Shown here one piece after another: positions 41,503 through 49,947 of a stretch of 64,000 bases of DNA (positions within the stretch are counted from its first letter, which is position 1; every line of letters starts with the position of its first letter). The notes below the pieces were generated by a model. It saw only the letters and a list, made by a program, of their open reading frames with translations, had not been told where the DNA came from and searched no databases. The DNA comes from Bacteroidia bacterium (lineage in GTDB: Bacteria > Bacteroidota > Bacteroidia > Cytophagales > JAAEPT01). A program made the translations under genes and the position numbers. The stretch lies in assembly GCA_030431525.1 (NCBI GenBank), contig JAUIJC010000010.1, forward strand, positions 48,844 to 112,843, written 5' to 3'.

Positions 41503-43140
41503 ATGGATTCGCAAAAGCTTTATGAAAATGAGCAGTTGGTTTTCGCTCGCCGATTAATGTTCGTTGGTGCCACGGCCATTTTGGCCTTTGGAATCATGAA
41601 CTTTTGGAACGACCATTCCTCGGTCTATCCCTTTGTGTTGTGGATGGGCTTTGGTGCCTTGGCCTATCTTTTTTGGGGCTTGTCTTATGGCCAGCGATTT
41701 AGGCAGTTTACCATTCGGCTGTTGTACGCCTGTTGTTATTTAGGCGTGTTTTGGGCGAGTAGCATGGTTGCACTCCATCATGGTCAGGTGAGCTATGTGA
41801 TTCTTGCCTTGGTGTTGTTTCTGGGGCAATCGTTCGTGTTTCGGAGCCCGAGAGAGGTCATGGTGTATTGCATCGTTTTCACCTTTAGTCTCCTTGCGGG
41901 TTTTGCGCTTTCGGGCTCGGCTCGTGAGCTTTTTAATAGCGTGTTTTTGATGGTGCCTTTTGGGGCTTATGGCGTATATGCTCTTCAAGTTTATTTGTAT
42001 GCCAACCGAAGAAAATCGGAGAAGTCAGCCCAGATTTTGGAGGCGGTAATGGCCAATGCCCAAACGGCTTTCTTGGTTGTGGATGGGCAAGGGAATGTCC
42101 AGCATTACAATGAAAAGGCGAAGGACTTGTTGTTTGATGTGTTTCCAACGGCATTGAGCGATTGTAGGGATTCAAAGATGACTGAGCAATTGGAATACTA
42201 TCTGGGAGAGGCTGTTAGTGGAAAAAATGTGGTAGAGGAGTTTGCCTTGGAGGGGAACCAGCAGTATTTCGAGCTGTCGGTTACGTCTTATAATCCAAGC
42301 TTGGAGGAAGGGTTTGTGGCCTTTTCATTGACGGAAGTGACTTTGAAAAAGTACCGAGAAAAAGCTTTCCTAAAGGCTCGAAAAGAGGAAAAGGCCTTTA
42401 TGCATGCCAAGTCGAATTTCATGTCTTTGATGAATAATGAGTTTCATGTTTTTCTGAGATCAGTTGTGGGTATCAACCACTTGTTTCAACAAGAGCCAAG
42501 CGATGAGAAAAAGAAAAACTTGGGATCGATGCTTCATTTTTCTGTGATGAATTTTCAGGAAACCGTGCAGAATGTCTTTAATGTGAGCAAGGTGCTCAAA
42601 GGGAAGTTGGTGATGGGTAGCGAAGTGTTTGACTTGCGCCAACAATCTCAGGTGTTGGTGAAGGCGTGGGGTTTTCAAGCCCGCGAGCAGAACATCGATT
42701 TGTCCTTGGTAATTGATGATCAGCTACCTGTTCAAGTATTAGGCGAGGCAAAGTTTATTCGTCAGGTTTTGTCCAACCTAATGGCCAGCGACATTTGTAG
42801 TCGTCGCCATGGAAAATTGGGATTACACCTTGTGAAGACTGCTGAAAATGATGCCGAAGTTACCGTCCAGTTTGCCGTGGAGATGGACGAGGCAAGTCTT
42901 CCTCGTCCACAATGGCGGGCCTTGACACAGGCATTTGGTCGTCGTGCCCAAAATCAGGAAAAGAATGATTCGGAAGTTGGTTTGGGCTTGTTGGTCGCTG
43001 GCAAATTGGTGGAATTGATGGGAGGTGAGCTTGTTCTGGAATCACGAGGAGCAAAGGGTTGGGCTTTTGTTTTTGATCTTTCTTTCAAAAAGGTGAATGA
43101 TAATCATTCCGCTAATCTAGAAGTGGAGGGAGAGCGTTAA
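41503..43140 (+). CDS. Histidine-kinase-like membrane protein with altered catalytic motifs (possible pseudokinase)
   Basis: A 545-residue protein: six TM helices (about 16-170), a PAS-like domain (about 180-290; TAFLVVDGQGNVQHYNEKAKDLL), and a dimerisation/phosphoacceptor helix (about 295-345). That helix reads KSNFMSLMNNEFHVFLRSVVGINHLF, where active kinases have K-S-x-F-L-x-x-M-S-H-E-x-R-T-P-L: the phosphorylated His is Asn 312. In the HATPase region the N-box asparagine (RQVLSNLMAS) and G2 box (VGLGLLVAGKLVELMGGEL) are kept, but the D-x-G-x-G box is not seen (VEMDEASLPRPQWRAL). It should not autophosphorylate in the usual way. A role as a dimer partner, phosphatase or scaffold is inferred. 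No response regulator is adjacent. Confidence 0.87.
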   Translation: MDSQKLYENEQLVFARRLMFVGATAILAFGIMNFWNDHSSVYPFVLWMGFGALAYLFWGLSYGQRFRQFTIRLLYACCYLGVFWASSMVALHHGQVSYVILALVLFLGQSFVFRSPREVMVYCIVFTFSLLAGFALSGSARELFNSVFLMVPFGAYGVYALQVYLYANRRKSEKSAQILEAVMANAQTAFLVVDGQGNVQHYNEKAKDLLFDVFPTALSDCRDSKMTEQLEYYLGEAVSGKNVVEEFALEGNQQYFELSVTSYNPSLEEGFVAFSLTEVTLKKYREKAFLKARKEEKAFMHAKSNFMSLMNNEFHVFLRSVVGINHLFQQEPSDEKKKNLGSMLHFSVMNFQETVQNVFNVSKVLKGKLVMGSEVFDLRQQSQVLVKAWGFQAREQNIDLSLVIDDQLPVQVLGEAKFIRQVLSNLMASDICSRRHGKLGLHLVKTAENDAEVTVQFAVEMDEASLPRPQWRALTQAFGRRAQNQEKNDSEVGLGLLVAGKLVELMGGELVLESRGAKGWAFVFDLSFKKVNDNHSANLEVEGER

Positions 43141-43160
43141 TGGATTTGGGCGTACCTAAA

Positions 43161-43178
43161 GACAAGGCATGCCTTGTC
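43161..43178. repeat. Perfect 18-bp palindrome
   Basis: GACAAGGCATGCCTTGTC at 43161-43178, 21 nt after the sensor-like gene stop and just ahead of the hairpin at 43198. It could be a binding site or part of a dispersed palindromic repeat. Confidence 0.75.
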
Positions 43179-43197
43179 TCTACCAATAACATTTTTG

Positions 43198-43238
43198 AAG
43201 GGCTATATTTGAAACATCGCTTTCAGTATAGCCCTTTT
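43198..43238 (+). terminator. Terminator-like hairpin directly before menC
   Basis: AAGGGCTATA (43198-43207) pairs with TATAGCCCTT (43227-43236), then TTAT. The menC start codon is at 43242, five bases after the stem. It could end transcription of the upstream gene or attenuate menC. Confidence 0.8.
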
Positions 43239-43241
43239 ATC

Positions 43242-44294
43242 ATGCAGTTTAGGATTACGCATCATCAGTTGGATTTTAAGTTTGACGCAGGCACCTCGCG
43301 GGGTGTCCTTCGGCATAAGGACACGTGGTTTGTGCATTTGTGGGAGGAGTCCAATCCTGAACTTGTGGGCGTTGGCGAGGCTGGCCCGTTAAAGGGACTA
43401 AGCGTGGATGATATTCCAGATTTTGAGGAGCGGATCAATAAGGTTTGTGAGGCTATTGATTGGTCTTCATTGCCAGTCGCTACATCGGAAGAAAGCTTAG
43501 GAGAGTTCTTGGATGCTTTTGTTCCAGAAGATTTGCCGTCACTAAAGTTTGCTTTGGAAACAGCCATCATGGATTTGCGCTATGGGGGAAAGGGCGTGAT
43601 TTATGAAACGCCTTTTACAAAAGGTGAGCAGGGAATTGTGATCAATGGCCTGATTTGGATGGGTGAGGAGGATTTTATGGCCAAGCAAATCGAAGAAAAG
43701 TTGGCCAAGGGATTCACCTGTGTAAAAATGAAGATTGGGGCTATTGATTTTGAAACGGAAATCAAGCTTCTGAAACAGTTGAGAACCCAGTTCCCAAAGG
43801 AAAAGCTGACGCTTCGAGTAGATGCTAACGGTGCTTTTTCACCAGAGGAAGCTCCTTCCAAGTTGGCTCGTCTTGCTGAATTGGGTTTGCATTCAATCGA
43901 ACAACCAATCAAAGCTGGCCAAGTCCAAGAGATGCGGGCTTTATGCGAAAATACACCATTGCCAATTGCCTTGGATGAGGAGTTGATTGGCGTAAAGGGG
44001 ATGGATAAGAAGCGGGAATTGTTGGAGGCAATTATGCCCCAGTACATTATTCTGAAGCCTACTTTGGTGGGTGGAATTCAGGAATCTTTGGAGTGGATTC
44101 AGCTTGCTAAGGAATTGAATATCGGTTGGTGGATGACTTCGGCTTTGGAGTCGAATATTGGTCTAAATGCTGTCGCTCAGTTAACGGCCAAGCTCGAAAC
44201 GACAATGCCTCAAGGGCTGGGGACAGGCCAACTTTATCATAATAATATCCCTTCACCGTTGGTGATTGAAGGAGAAAAATTGTGGCGAAAGTAA
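43242..44294 (+). CDS. menC: o-Succinylbenzoate synthase
   Basis: A 350-residue enolase-superfamily enzyme that dehydrates SHCHC to o-succinylbenzoate in menaquinone synthesis. I start it at 43242 (MQFRITHHQLDFKFDAGTSRGVLRHKDTW); the longer frame reads through the terminator-like hairpin, and the D-A-G-T-S-R-G-V-L motif is the usual N-terminus of the Bacteroidota enzyme. Catalytic residues: K-M-K (VKMKIGA), metal ligands in LRVDANGAF, SIEQPIKAGQ and ALDEELIG, and ILKPTLVGG. No other men gene lies in the window. The last codon overlaps the next start (TAATG). Confidence 0.93.
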   Translation: MQFRITHHQLDFKFDAGTSRGVLRHKDTWFVHLWEESNPELVGVGEAGPLKGLSVDDIPDFEERINKVCEAIDWSSLPVATSEESLGEFLDAFVPEDLPSLKFALETAIMDLRYGGKGVIYETPFTKGEQGIVINGLIWMGEEDFMAKQIEEKLAKGFTCVKMKIGAIDFETEIKLLKQLRTQFPKEKLTLRVDANGAFSPEEAPSKLARLAELGLHSIEQPIKAGQVQEMRALCENTPLPIALDEELIGVKGMDKKRELLEAIMPQYIILKPTLVGGIQESLEWIQLAKELNIGWWMTSALESNIGLNAVAQLTAKLETTMPQGLGTGQLYHNNIPSPLVIEGEKLWRK

Positions 44295-45028
44295 TGCCTA
44301 TGAATCGCAGGAAATTTCTTCAGAACTCAGTTATGGGTGCCATTGGTTTGACCATGGCACATCCACTTTTTGCCCAAGATTCCAGCTGGCCAGCAGATGA
44401 GTTGATGGGGAAGGTGAACCCAGCACTTTTTGGAAAAGGATACAGGTTGAGGAAAAAGGCTTCGGACGCTTTTATTGCCATGCAGAAGGACGCCCGTATG
44501 GCTGGAATCCAGCTTCATTCCCTTTCAAGCTATCGGAGCTATGCCCATCAGGAACGCATTTGGACCCGAAAATATCAGCGATTCACCCAAGCTGGTATGT
44601 CTCCAGAAAAGGCGATTGCCAAAATTGTTGAGTATTCGACCATTCCGGGTACATCAAGACATCATTGGGGGACGGATTTGGATATGGTTGACGCTTCCGT
44701 CAAGGTCACTGGTGACCAATTGTTGGCGAAGAATTATCACGCTGGAGGACCCTATGAAAAACTTGGTGATTGGCTTCGGGAACATGCGGAGTCCTATGGT
44801 TTTTATTTGGTTTACACCAACAATCCAGCGCGGAAAGGCTTTAGCTATGAGCCGTGGCATTATAGTTTTAAGGAGCTTAGTTGTTCCATGTTGGATGCCT
44901 ACCTCTCGCTGGATTTGAAAGGCGAATTGGAAAAGGCCAAGCTGTTGGGTAGTGAGCATTTTACGGAGGCTTTTATTTCTTCCTACATCCAAGACAACAT
45001 CAAGGGAATCAACCCTGTTTTACTCTGA
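44294..45028 (+). CDS. M15 family D-alanyl-D-alanine carboxypeptidase, Tat-exported
   Basis: A 244-residue peptidase expected to trim peptidoglycan stem peptides. The start overlaps the menC stop (TAATG at 44292-44296); an alternative ATG is at 44300. The N-terminus carries a twin-arginine signal, NRRKFLQNSVMGAIGLTMAHPLFA, so the protein is folded before export. The zinc site is SRHHWGTDLDMVD (H-x6-D type, about 119-131) with the catalytic Asp/His in YEPWHYSFK, and SSYRSYAHQERIWTRKY contains the VanY-type Arg helix. Coupled to menC but with no obvious shared pathway. Confidence 0.92.
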   Translation: MPMNRRKFLQNSVMGAIGLTMAHPLFAQDSSWPADELMGKVNPALFGKGYRLRKKASDAFIAMQKDARMAGIQLHSLSSYRSYAHQERIWTRKYQRFTQAGMSPEKAIAKIVEYSTIPGTSRHHWGTDLDMVDASVKVTGDQLLAKNYHAGGPYEKLGDWLREHAESYGFYLVYTNNPARKGFSYEPWHYSFKELSCSMLDAYLSLDLKGELEKAKLLGSEHFTEAFISSYIQDNIKGINPVLL

Positions 45029-45210
45029 TTTTTTAGGGCTGGTTTGGCTCAATTCCACGCTTTGTTTTTGATTTTCCCAATTCTGGAAGTTTCGTTCTAA
45101 CTATCGCAATTCCCATCCCGTTCAAAAAGACAGGTGACAAACAGGACTTTTCGTTATTCCTCAGTTTGTCTCTTCAATCTTTTCAAGCGGGTGTGCCCCT
45201 TATATAGGTT

Positions 45211-48200
45211 ATGGGAAAAAAGTTAGCAGGATGGGCCTTCTGGTTTTTCTGGTGCAGTTTGTTCTTAACTGCCCAACAGGGGTTTGCTCAATTCAATAGT
45301 AATGTGACATTGGAGGAGTTGGTGGAAACCATTACTGGTGAGGGTGTTGAAGTGACCAATCTGGAAATGAATTGCGCCGATGTCGCTCGGGGTGTTTTCG
45401 ATATTGGGGAAACATCATTGGGAATGGAGCAAGGGATTGTCCTGTCAACGGGTAATGGGGACGTTTTTAATGCGAACAATCAGGAAGGATTTACTCGTGT
45501 GAATAATACTGGAGGAGATGAGGATTTGGACAATGTTTCCTCTTTCACCACGGTAGATGGCTGTTCCATTGAGTTTGATATTATTCCGAGCTGTAGTGTG
45601 TTTGAGGTACGCTATGTTTTTGGCTCAGAAGAGTACCCAGAATATGTTAACGGAGGTTTTAATGATGTCTTTGCTTTCTTGGTAACAGGTCCGCGACCAA
45701 CAGGTGGAGATTATGAGAAGGAGAACATTGCCTTGGTGCCGGGAACAGACAAGCTGGTTTCGATTGATAACATCAATGCTGAGGTGAATCAGCAGTTTTA
45801 TCAGGCTAACACTGGAGGACAGGAGATTGAATATGATGGATTCACCAAACCATTGGTGGCCTCGGTCAATGTGATTCCCTTTGAAACCTACCATTTGAAG
45901 TTGGCTATCGCTGATGTCGGTGACCGTTCCTTTGATTCCGGGGTATTCATCGAGATGGGTGGCTTGTTGTGTAACAAGACTGATTTGAGGATAGAAGCGG
46001 TAAACACTGAGGTGATTGAGGGTTGTCGGGTAGGGGCTTTTGATTTGTTCCGTGAGAGTGAGGATTTGTCCTCCAATTTGCCTGTTCAACTATCGTATTC
46101 TGGAGTCGCTGAATTGGGGATAGATATTTTGGCTCAGCAGTCCATTGTTTTTCCTGCTGGGGAGGATTCTATCAGGGTATTAATTGAAGGAATTCAGGAC
46201 AACTTGACCGAAGGTGATGAGGGATTTATGGTTCGTGCTGAGTTATTTTTGGGCACCTCGCTGATTTCTGCCGATTCAACTTTTATGGTGGTGAAGGATG
46301 TCTTTGAAGTGGATTTGGGGGCAGATGTCGTGTCATGCATAGGGGATTCTATGGTCTTGGATGCAGGCTTTTTTGGTGAGGGTACAAGCTTTCAATGGGG
46401 GCAGGGTACGACCAATTTGGGAACCGCCCAAACCCAATTTGCCAAAGATGTTGGGGAGTATTGGGTGGAAGTGAAAAGGTCCACATGCGTTGATAAGGAC
46501 ACGATTAAGGTAAGTCGAGAAAACCTTGTTCCTCCTCAAATTAGGACCTTGACTGAACCTGTTTGTATGGGGGTACCTGTAGACTTAGAGGCGGTGTTGC
46601 CCAATGAAATCATTGAACATCATTGGGGGCCTGAAGAGTGGTTTGAGGATGATACTTTAAGAAGACAGCAGGTTACACCAACAGAGGGAACAACCTTTTT
46701 CTTGGCAGGGCAATCTAAGAATGGATGTGTGTATGTGGACTCTTTGAAGCTTGATGTGCGAAGCGGTCCACAAGTTGAGGCAGGAGAGCGTCTTGAGATA
46801 TGCGAGGGTACTGAAATAAGCTTGGTTGCTTCTGGAGGAACAAGGTATTTGTGGGAAGGCCAAGAAGGAGATCCAAGTCCTGAGAAAGCCACTTTTGTGA
46901 ATAGGGCTTTATTGTCAACCTTTTATGTTGTCAAGGGCTTTGACGAGCGTGGTTGTAGTGCTAAGGATTCTGTGGAGGTCGTGGTGAAGCCAAGTCCATT
47001 TGCTTATGCTGGTGAGGACACTACGGTTTGTCCAGAAATGCCTTTCGAATTGTTGGGTGAGGGGAATGGAACGCCAAAATGGTTGCTACATGACGGGTTA
47101 ACTCAAGCAGAAGGGTATGAAGCAACGGGGTTTGTCCATAAAGACACTTCATTTGTATTTGAGGTAATGGGGGAAAATGGATGTGCGACCTATGATACTA
47201 TTTTGGTCAAAACACACCCTTTGCCTGAGTTGGAAACGGTTGATTCTCTATTTACCTGTCAGGGAGGTACTGCCCAGTTGAATTTGCAGGGTGAAGGAAA
47301 GCTATTTTGGTTAGATGATCCAACGCTTTCATCAAGCTCAATACCTGATCCTGTAGCAAGTCCAGATTCTACTCGTGTCTACTATGGAGTAGCAGAAGAT
47401 GACCGAGGGTGTCAAAACGTGGATACAGTAACCGTGTTTGTCTTGCCAATGGGTGAGGCTAAGGTGAGTGTTTTTGCCCCAAAGCAGTGTTTAGGTGATT
47501 CTGTCGTTCTTAGTGCTGTTTCAGAGTTTGGGGGGAATGCGCCGGAGTTTGAATGGTTTATTAAGAAAACGGTAGATAGTCCGTTTACTCCTTTGGGACC
47601 TGCTTCAGTTGAGAACCAAGTGATCAAGGTTCCCGATTTGTTGGGAAGTGAGGAGGTGTATGTGAAGATGAAGTCTGATTATCCGTGTTTGATTGGAGAT
47701 GAAGAAGTGGTGTCCATTACGGATACCGTTGAATTATTACCCTATCCTCAAGTTGCGATTCCTGATACGGCAATAATTTGTAATAGCTTCCCAGCTTTTT
47801 TGGTGGCTGACGATACGAGTATGGCACAGGCTGATAGCCTTTATCAATATCAATGGTTTCATTCCATAGATAGTAGTGGTTTTACGGAGTTTGAGCGATA
47901 TCGAGATTCTGTGCATGCCTATCCTACGGATACAGGATACTATTATGTAGAAATGACTAATGAGGCGGGATGTTCCTCCACCTCAGAAGTGGTTTATGTT
48001 CCTTCTGATACCATATTCTTGGATGGTTTTGTCTCGGACGATGATATCTTCTATGGTGACGAGGTAACACTTTGGACGGAACAGTATAATGCAGTCTCAG
48101 TAATGTGGATGGGGCAGGGAGAAGCGAATACAAAAATGCTTCCTGGAGCACAGGTCAGGGATTCACCTGAGGAGGAAACGTTCTATATGGTTTTAGGGAC

Positions 48201-48519
48201 TTCTCCAAAAGGTTGTCGTTTGATGGATACCATGACGGTAACGGTCCGAGATTTGGTGACGGTGCCCAATGGTTTTTCCCCGAATGGGGATGGAATGAAT
48301 GATTTTTGGATAGTGGAACACCTAGAAGATTATCCTGAAGCCGAAGTTACTATCGTGAATCGATGGGGTGCGCAGGTTTATCAATGTAATGGTGGATGCG
48401 TGGAGCCATGGGACGGAATGAGGAATAATACTTTGCTACCTGTTGGTACTTATTATTATGTCATAGACCTCAAGGTTGACGGCCGTTTACGCAGTGGTTT
48501 TGTGTCTATTGTGAGGTAG
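45211..48519 (+). CDS. Choice-of-anchor L / gliding-motility C-terminal domain surface protein (T9SS cargo)
   Basis: A 1102-residue secreted protein. A signal peptide (1-26, ending GFAQ) is followed by a choice-of-anchor L domain (about 32-255; GMEQGIVLSTGNGDVFNANNQ, VFGSEEYPEYVNGGFNDVFAFLVTG). Then come a Calx-beta-like module (ITEGDEGFMVRAEL-type region, about 270-365) and a set of Ig-like/PKD-type modules with Cys pairs (about 370-1005). It ends in a CHU_C domain (about 1017-1102): VPNGFSPNGDGMNDFW, YPEAEVTIVNRWGAQVYQ, LLPVGTYYYVIDLKVDGRLRSGFVSIVR. This C-terminus is the type-B secretion signal of the type IX system. It is likely a cell-surface adhesin or carbohydrate-binding protein. It stands alone as one transcription unit. 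Confidence 0.93.
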   Translation: MGKKLAGWAFWFFWCSLFLTAQQGFAQFNSNVTLEELVETITGEGVEVTNLEMNCADVARGVFDIGETSLGMEQGIVLSTGNGDVFNANNQEGFTRVNNTGGDEDLDNVSSFTTVDGCSIEFDIIPSCSVFEVRYVFGSEEYPEYVNGGFNDVFAFLVTGPRPTGGDYEKENIALVPGTDKLVSIDNINAEVNQQFYQANTGGQEIEYDGFTKPLVASVNVIPFETYHLKLAIADVGDRSFDSGVFIEMGGLLCNKTDLRIEAVNTEVIEGCRVGAFDLFRESEDLSSNLPVQLSYSGVAELGIDILAQQSIVFPAGEDSIRVLIEGIQDNLTEGDEGFMVRAELFLGTSLISADSTFMVVKDVFEVDLGADVVSCIGDSMVLDAGFFGEGTSFQWGQGTTNLGTAQTQFAKDVGEYWVEVKRSTCVDKDTIKVSRENLVPPQIRTLTEPVCMGVPVDLEAVLPNEIIEHHWGPEEWFEDDTLRRQQVTPTEGTTFFLAGQSKNGCVYVDSLKLDVRSGPQVEAGERLEICEGTEISLVASGGTRYLWEGQEGDPSPEKATFVNRALLSTFYVVKGFDERGCSAKDSVEVVVKPSPFAYAGEDTTVCPEMPFELLGEGNGTPKWLLHDGLTQAEGYEATGFVHKDTSFVFEVMGENGCATYDTILVKTHPLPELETVDSLFTCQGGTAQLNLQGEGKLFWLDDPTLSSSSIPDPVASPDSTRVYYGVAEDDRGCQNVDTVTVFVLPMGEAKVSVFAPKQCLGDSVVLSAVSEFGGNAPEFEWFIKKTVDSPFTPLGPASVENQVIKVPDLLGSEEVYVKMKSDYPCLIGDEEVVSITDTVELLPYPQVAIPDTAIICNSFPAFLVADDTSMAQADSLYQYQWFHSIDSSGFTEFERYRDSVHAYPTDTGYYYVEMTNEAGCSSTSEVVYVPSDTIFLDGFVSDDDIFYGDEVTLWTEQYNAVSVMWMGQGEANTKMLPGAQVRDSPEEETFYMVLGTSPKGCRLMDTMTVTVRDLVTVPNGFSPNGDGMNDFWIVEHLEDYPEAEVTIVNRWGAQVYQCNGGCVEPWDGMRNNTLLPVGTYYYVIDLKVDGRLRSGFVSIVR

Positions 48520-48618
48520 TTATTTGGAGCTGAAAAAAGAGGATAATTTTTTTGAACCTTCTCTGATTTTTTTCTGTCATTGTGAAACAACAGATTCAGA
48601 TTCTGGTGTACATTTGCT

Positions 48619-48644
48619 ACGGCCCTTTAAGGGGGCCGTTTCTT
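48619..48644 (+). terminator. Terminator-like hairpin before carboxynorspermidine dehydrogenase gene
   Basis: ACGGCCC (48619-48625) pairs with GGGCCGT (48633-48639), then TTCTTTAATT. It is 100 nt after the upstream stop and 15 nt before the ATG at 48655. Confidence 0.75.
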
Positions 48645-48654
48645 TAATTGCTTT

Positions 48655-49857
48655 ATGTCAAAAGTACTCATTATTGGTGCGGGCGGCGTTGGTAACGTCG
48701 TGGCAAAAAAATGTGCGATGCTTCCGGAGGTGTTCTCCGAGATTATGCTCGCAAGCAGAACAAAATCTAAGTGTGATGCCATTGCTCAAGAGGTTGGTGG
48801 TGATCGCATTAAGACTGCTCAGGTTGACGCGGATAACGTTCCTGAATTGGTGGCTTTGATCAACGAGTTTAAGCCGAAGATGGTCATTAACGTGGCCTTG
48901 CCTTATCAGGACCTTACCATTATGGATGCCTGTTTGGAAACAGGTGTGCATTATTTGGATACGGCCAACTATGAACCAAAAGATGAGGCTAAGTTTGAGT
49001 ACAGCTGGCAATGGGCTTACCAAGAGCGCTTTAAGGAAAAAGGTTTGATGGCTTTGTTGGGCTGTGGCTTTGATCCAGGAGTAACTGGCGTGTACACTGC
49101 TTACGCTGCCAAGCACCATTTCGATGAGCTACATTACCTAGACATTGTGGACTGCAATGCTGGGGATCATGGTAAAGCCTTTGCTACCAATTTTAACCCA
49201 GAAATCAACATTCGGGAGATTACTCAGAATGGTCGTTACTGGGAGAATGGTCAGTGGGTAGAAACGAAGCCATTGGAAATTCACAAGCCAATTAATTACC
49301 CGAACATTGGTGATCGTGAATCTTATTTGCTTTATCACGAGGAGTTGGAGTCGTTGACTAAGAACTTCCCAACCTTGAAGCGTGCTCGTTTCTGGATGAC
49401 ATTTGGACAAGAGTACATCACTCACTTGCGTGTGTTGCAGAACGTAGGCATGACTCGCATTGACCCTGTGATGTATGAAGGCAAGGAAATTATTCCGCTT
49501 CAGTTCTTGAAGGCTGTATTGCCAGAGCCATCTTCATTGGGCGAGAACTATGTCGGAGAGACTTCGATTGGTTGCCAAATCAAAGGCTTGAAAGATGGTA
49601 AGGAGAGGACTTATTATGTATATAATAACTGTTCTCATGCTGCCGCTTATGAGGAAGTGCAAGGACAGGGTGTTGCCTATACCACTGGAGTGCCAGCAAT
49701 GATTGGTGCCAAAATGATGTTGGAAGGAAAGTGGATGAAGCCTGGCGTGTTTAACGTTGAGGAGCTTGATCCAGATCCGTTCATGGCTGACTTGAATGAA
49801 TATGGCTTGCCATGGCATGAGCAAGTAGACGTGGAATTGCCACACGAGTATAACTAA
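48655..49857 (+). CDS. Carboxynorspermidine dehydrogenase (saccharopine dehydrogenase family)
   Basis: A 400-residue NAD(P)H-dependent enzyme that condenses a diamine with L-aspartate beta-semialdehyde to carboxynor- or carboxyspermidine. The Rossmann loop is VLIIGAGGVGNVVAKKCA (4-21), followed by LASRTKSKCDAIAQEVGG. Other family marks are INVALPYQDLTIMDACLETGVHYLDTANYEP, LLGCGFDPGVTGVYTAYAAKH, and IGDRESYLLYHEELESL. The carboxynorspermidine decarboxylase gene lies directly downstream, which distinguishes it from lysine-pathway relatives. Cytoplasmic. It uses its own hairpin region upstream and is separated from the next gene by a terminator-like hairpin. Confidence 0.92.
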   Translation: MSKVLIIGAGGVGNVVAKKCAMLPEVFSEIMLASRTKSKCDAIAQEVGGDRIKTAQVDADNVPELVALINEFKPKMVINVALPYQDLTIMDACLETGVHYLDTANYEPKDEAKFEYSWQWAYQERFKEKGLMALLGCGFDPGVTGVYTAYAAKHHFDELHYLDIVDCNAGDHGKAFATNFNPEINIREITQNGRYWENGQWVETKPLEIHKPINYPNIGDRESYLLYHEELESLTKNFPTLKRARFWMTFGQEYITHLRVLQNVGMTRIDPVMYEGKEIIPLQFLKAVLPEPSSLGENYVGETSIGCQIKGLKDGKERTYYVYNNCSHAAAYEEVQGQGVAYTTGVPAMIGAKMMLEGKWMKPGVFNVEELDPDPFMADLNEYGLPWHEQVDVELPHEYN

Positions 49858-49874
49858 GCATTGATTCTTTAAGT

Positions 49875-49946
49875 AAAGGGCAGGGGTATTTGGGGTTTGC
49901 AAGTTTTAAAAACTGTGAGCGCCAGATATTGCCTGCCCTTTTTGTA
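49875..49946 (+). terminator. Terminator-like hairpin directly before nspC
   Basis: AAAGGGCAGG (49875-49884) pairs with CCTGCCCTTT (49932-49941) across a 47-nt loop, then TTG. The nspC ATG is at 49948, six bases past the stem. If it stopped transcription fully, nspC would need a promoter inside the hairpin, so an attenuator is a reasonable alternative. Confidence 0.7.
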
Positions 49947-49947
49947 T

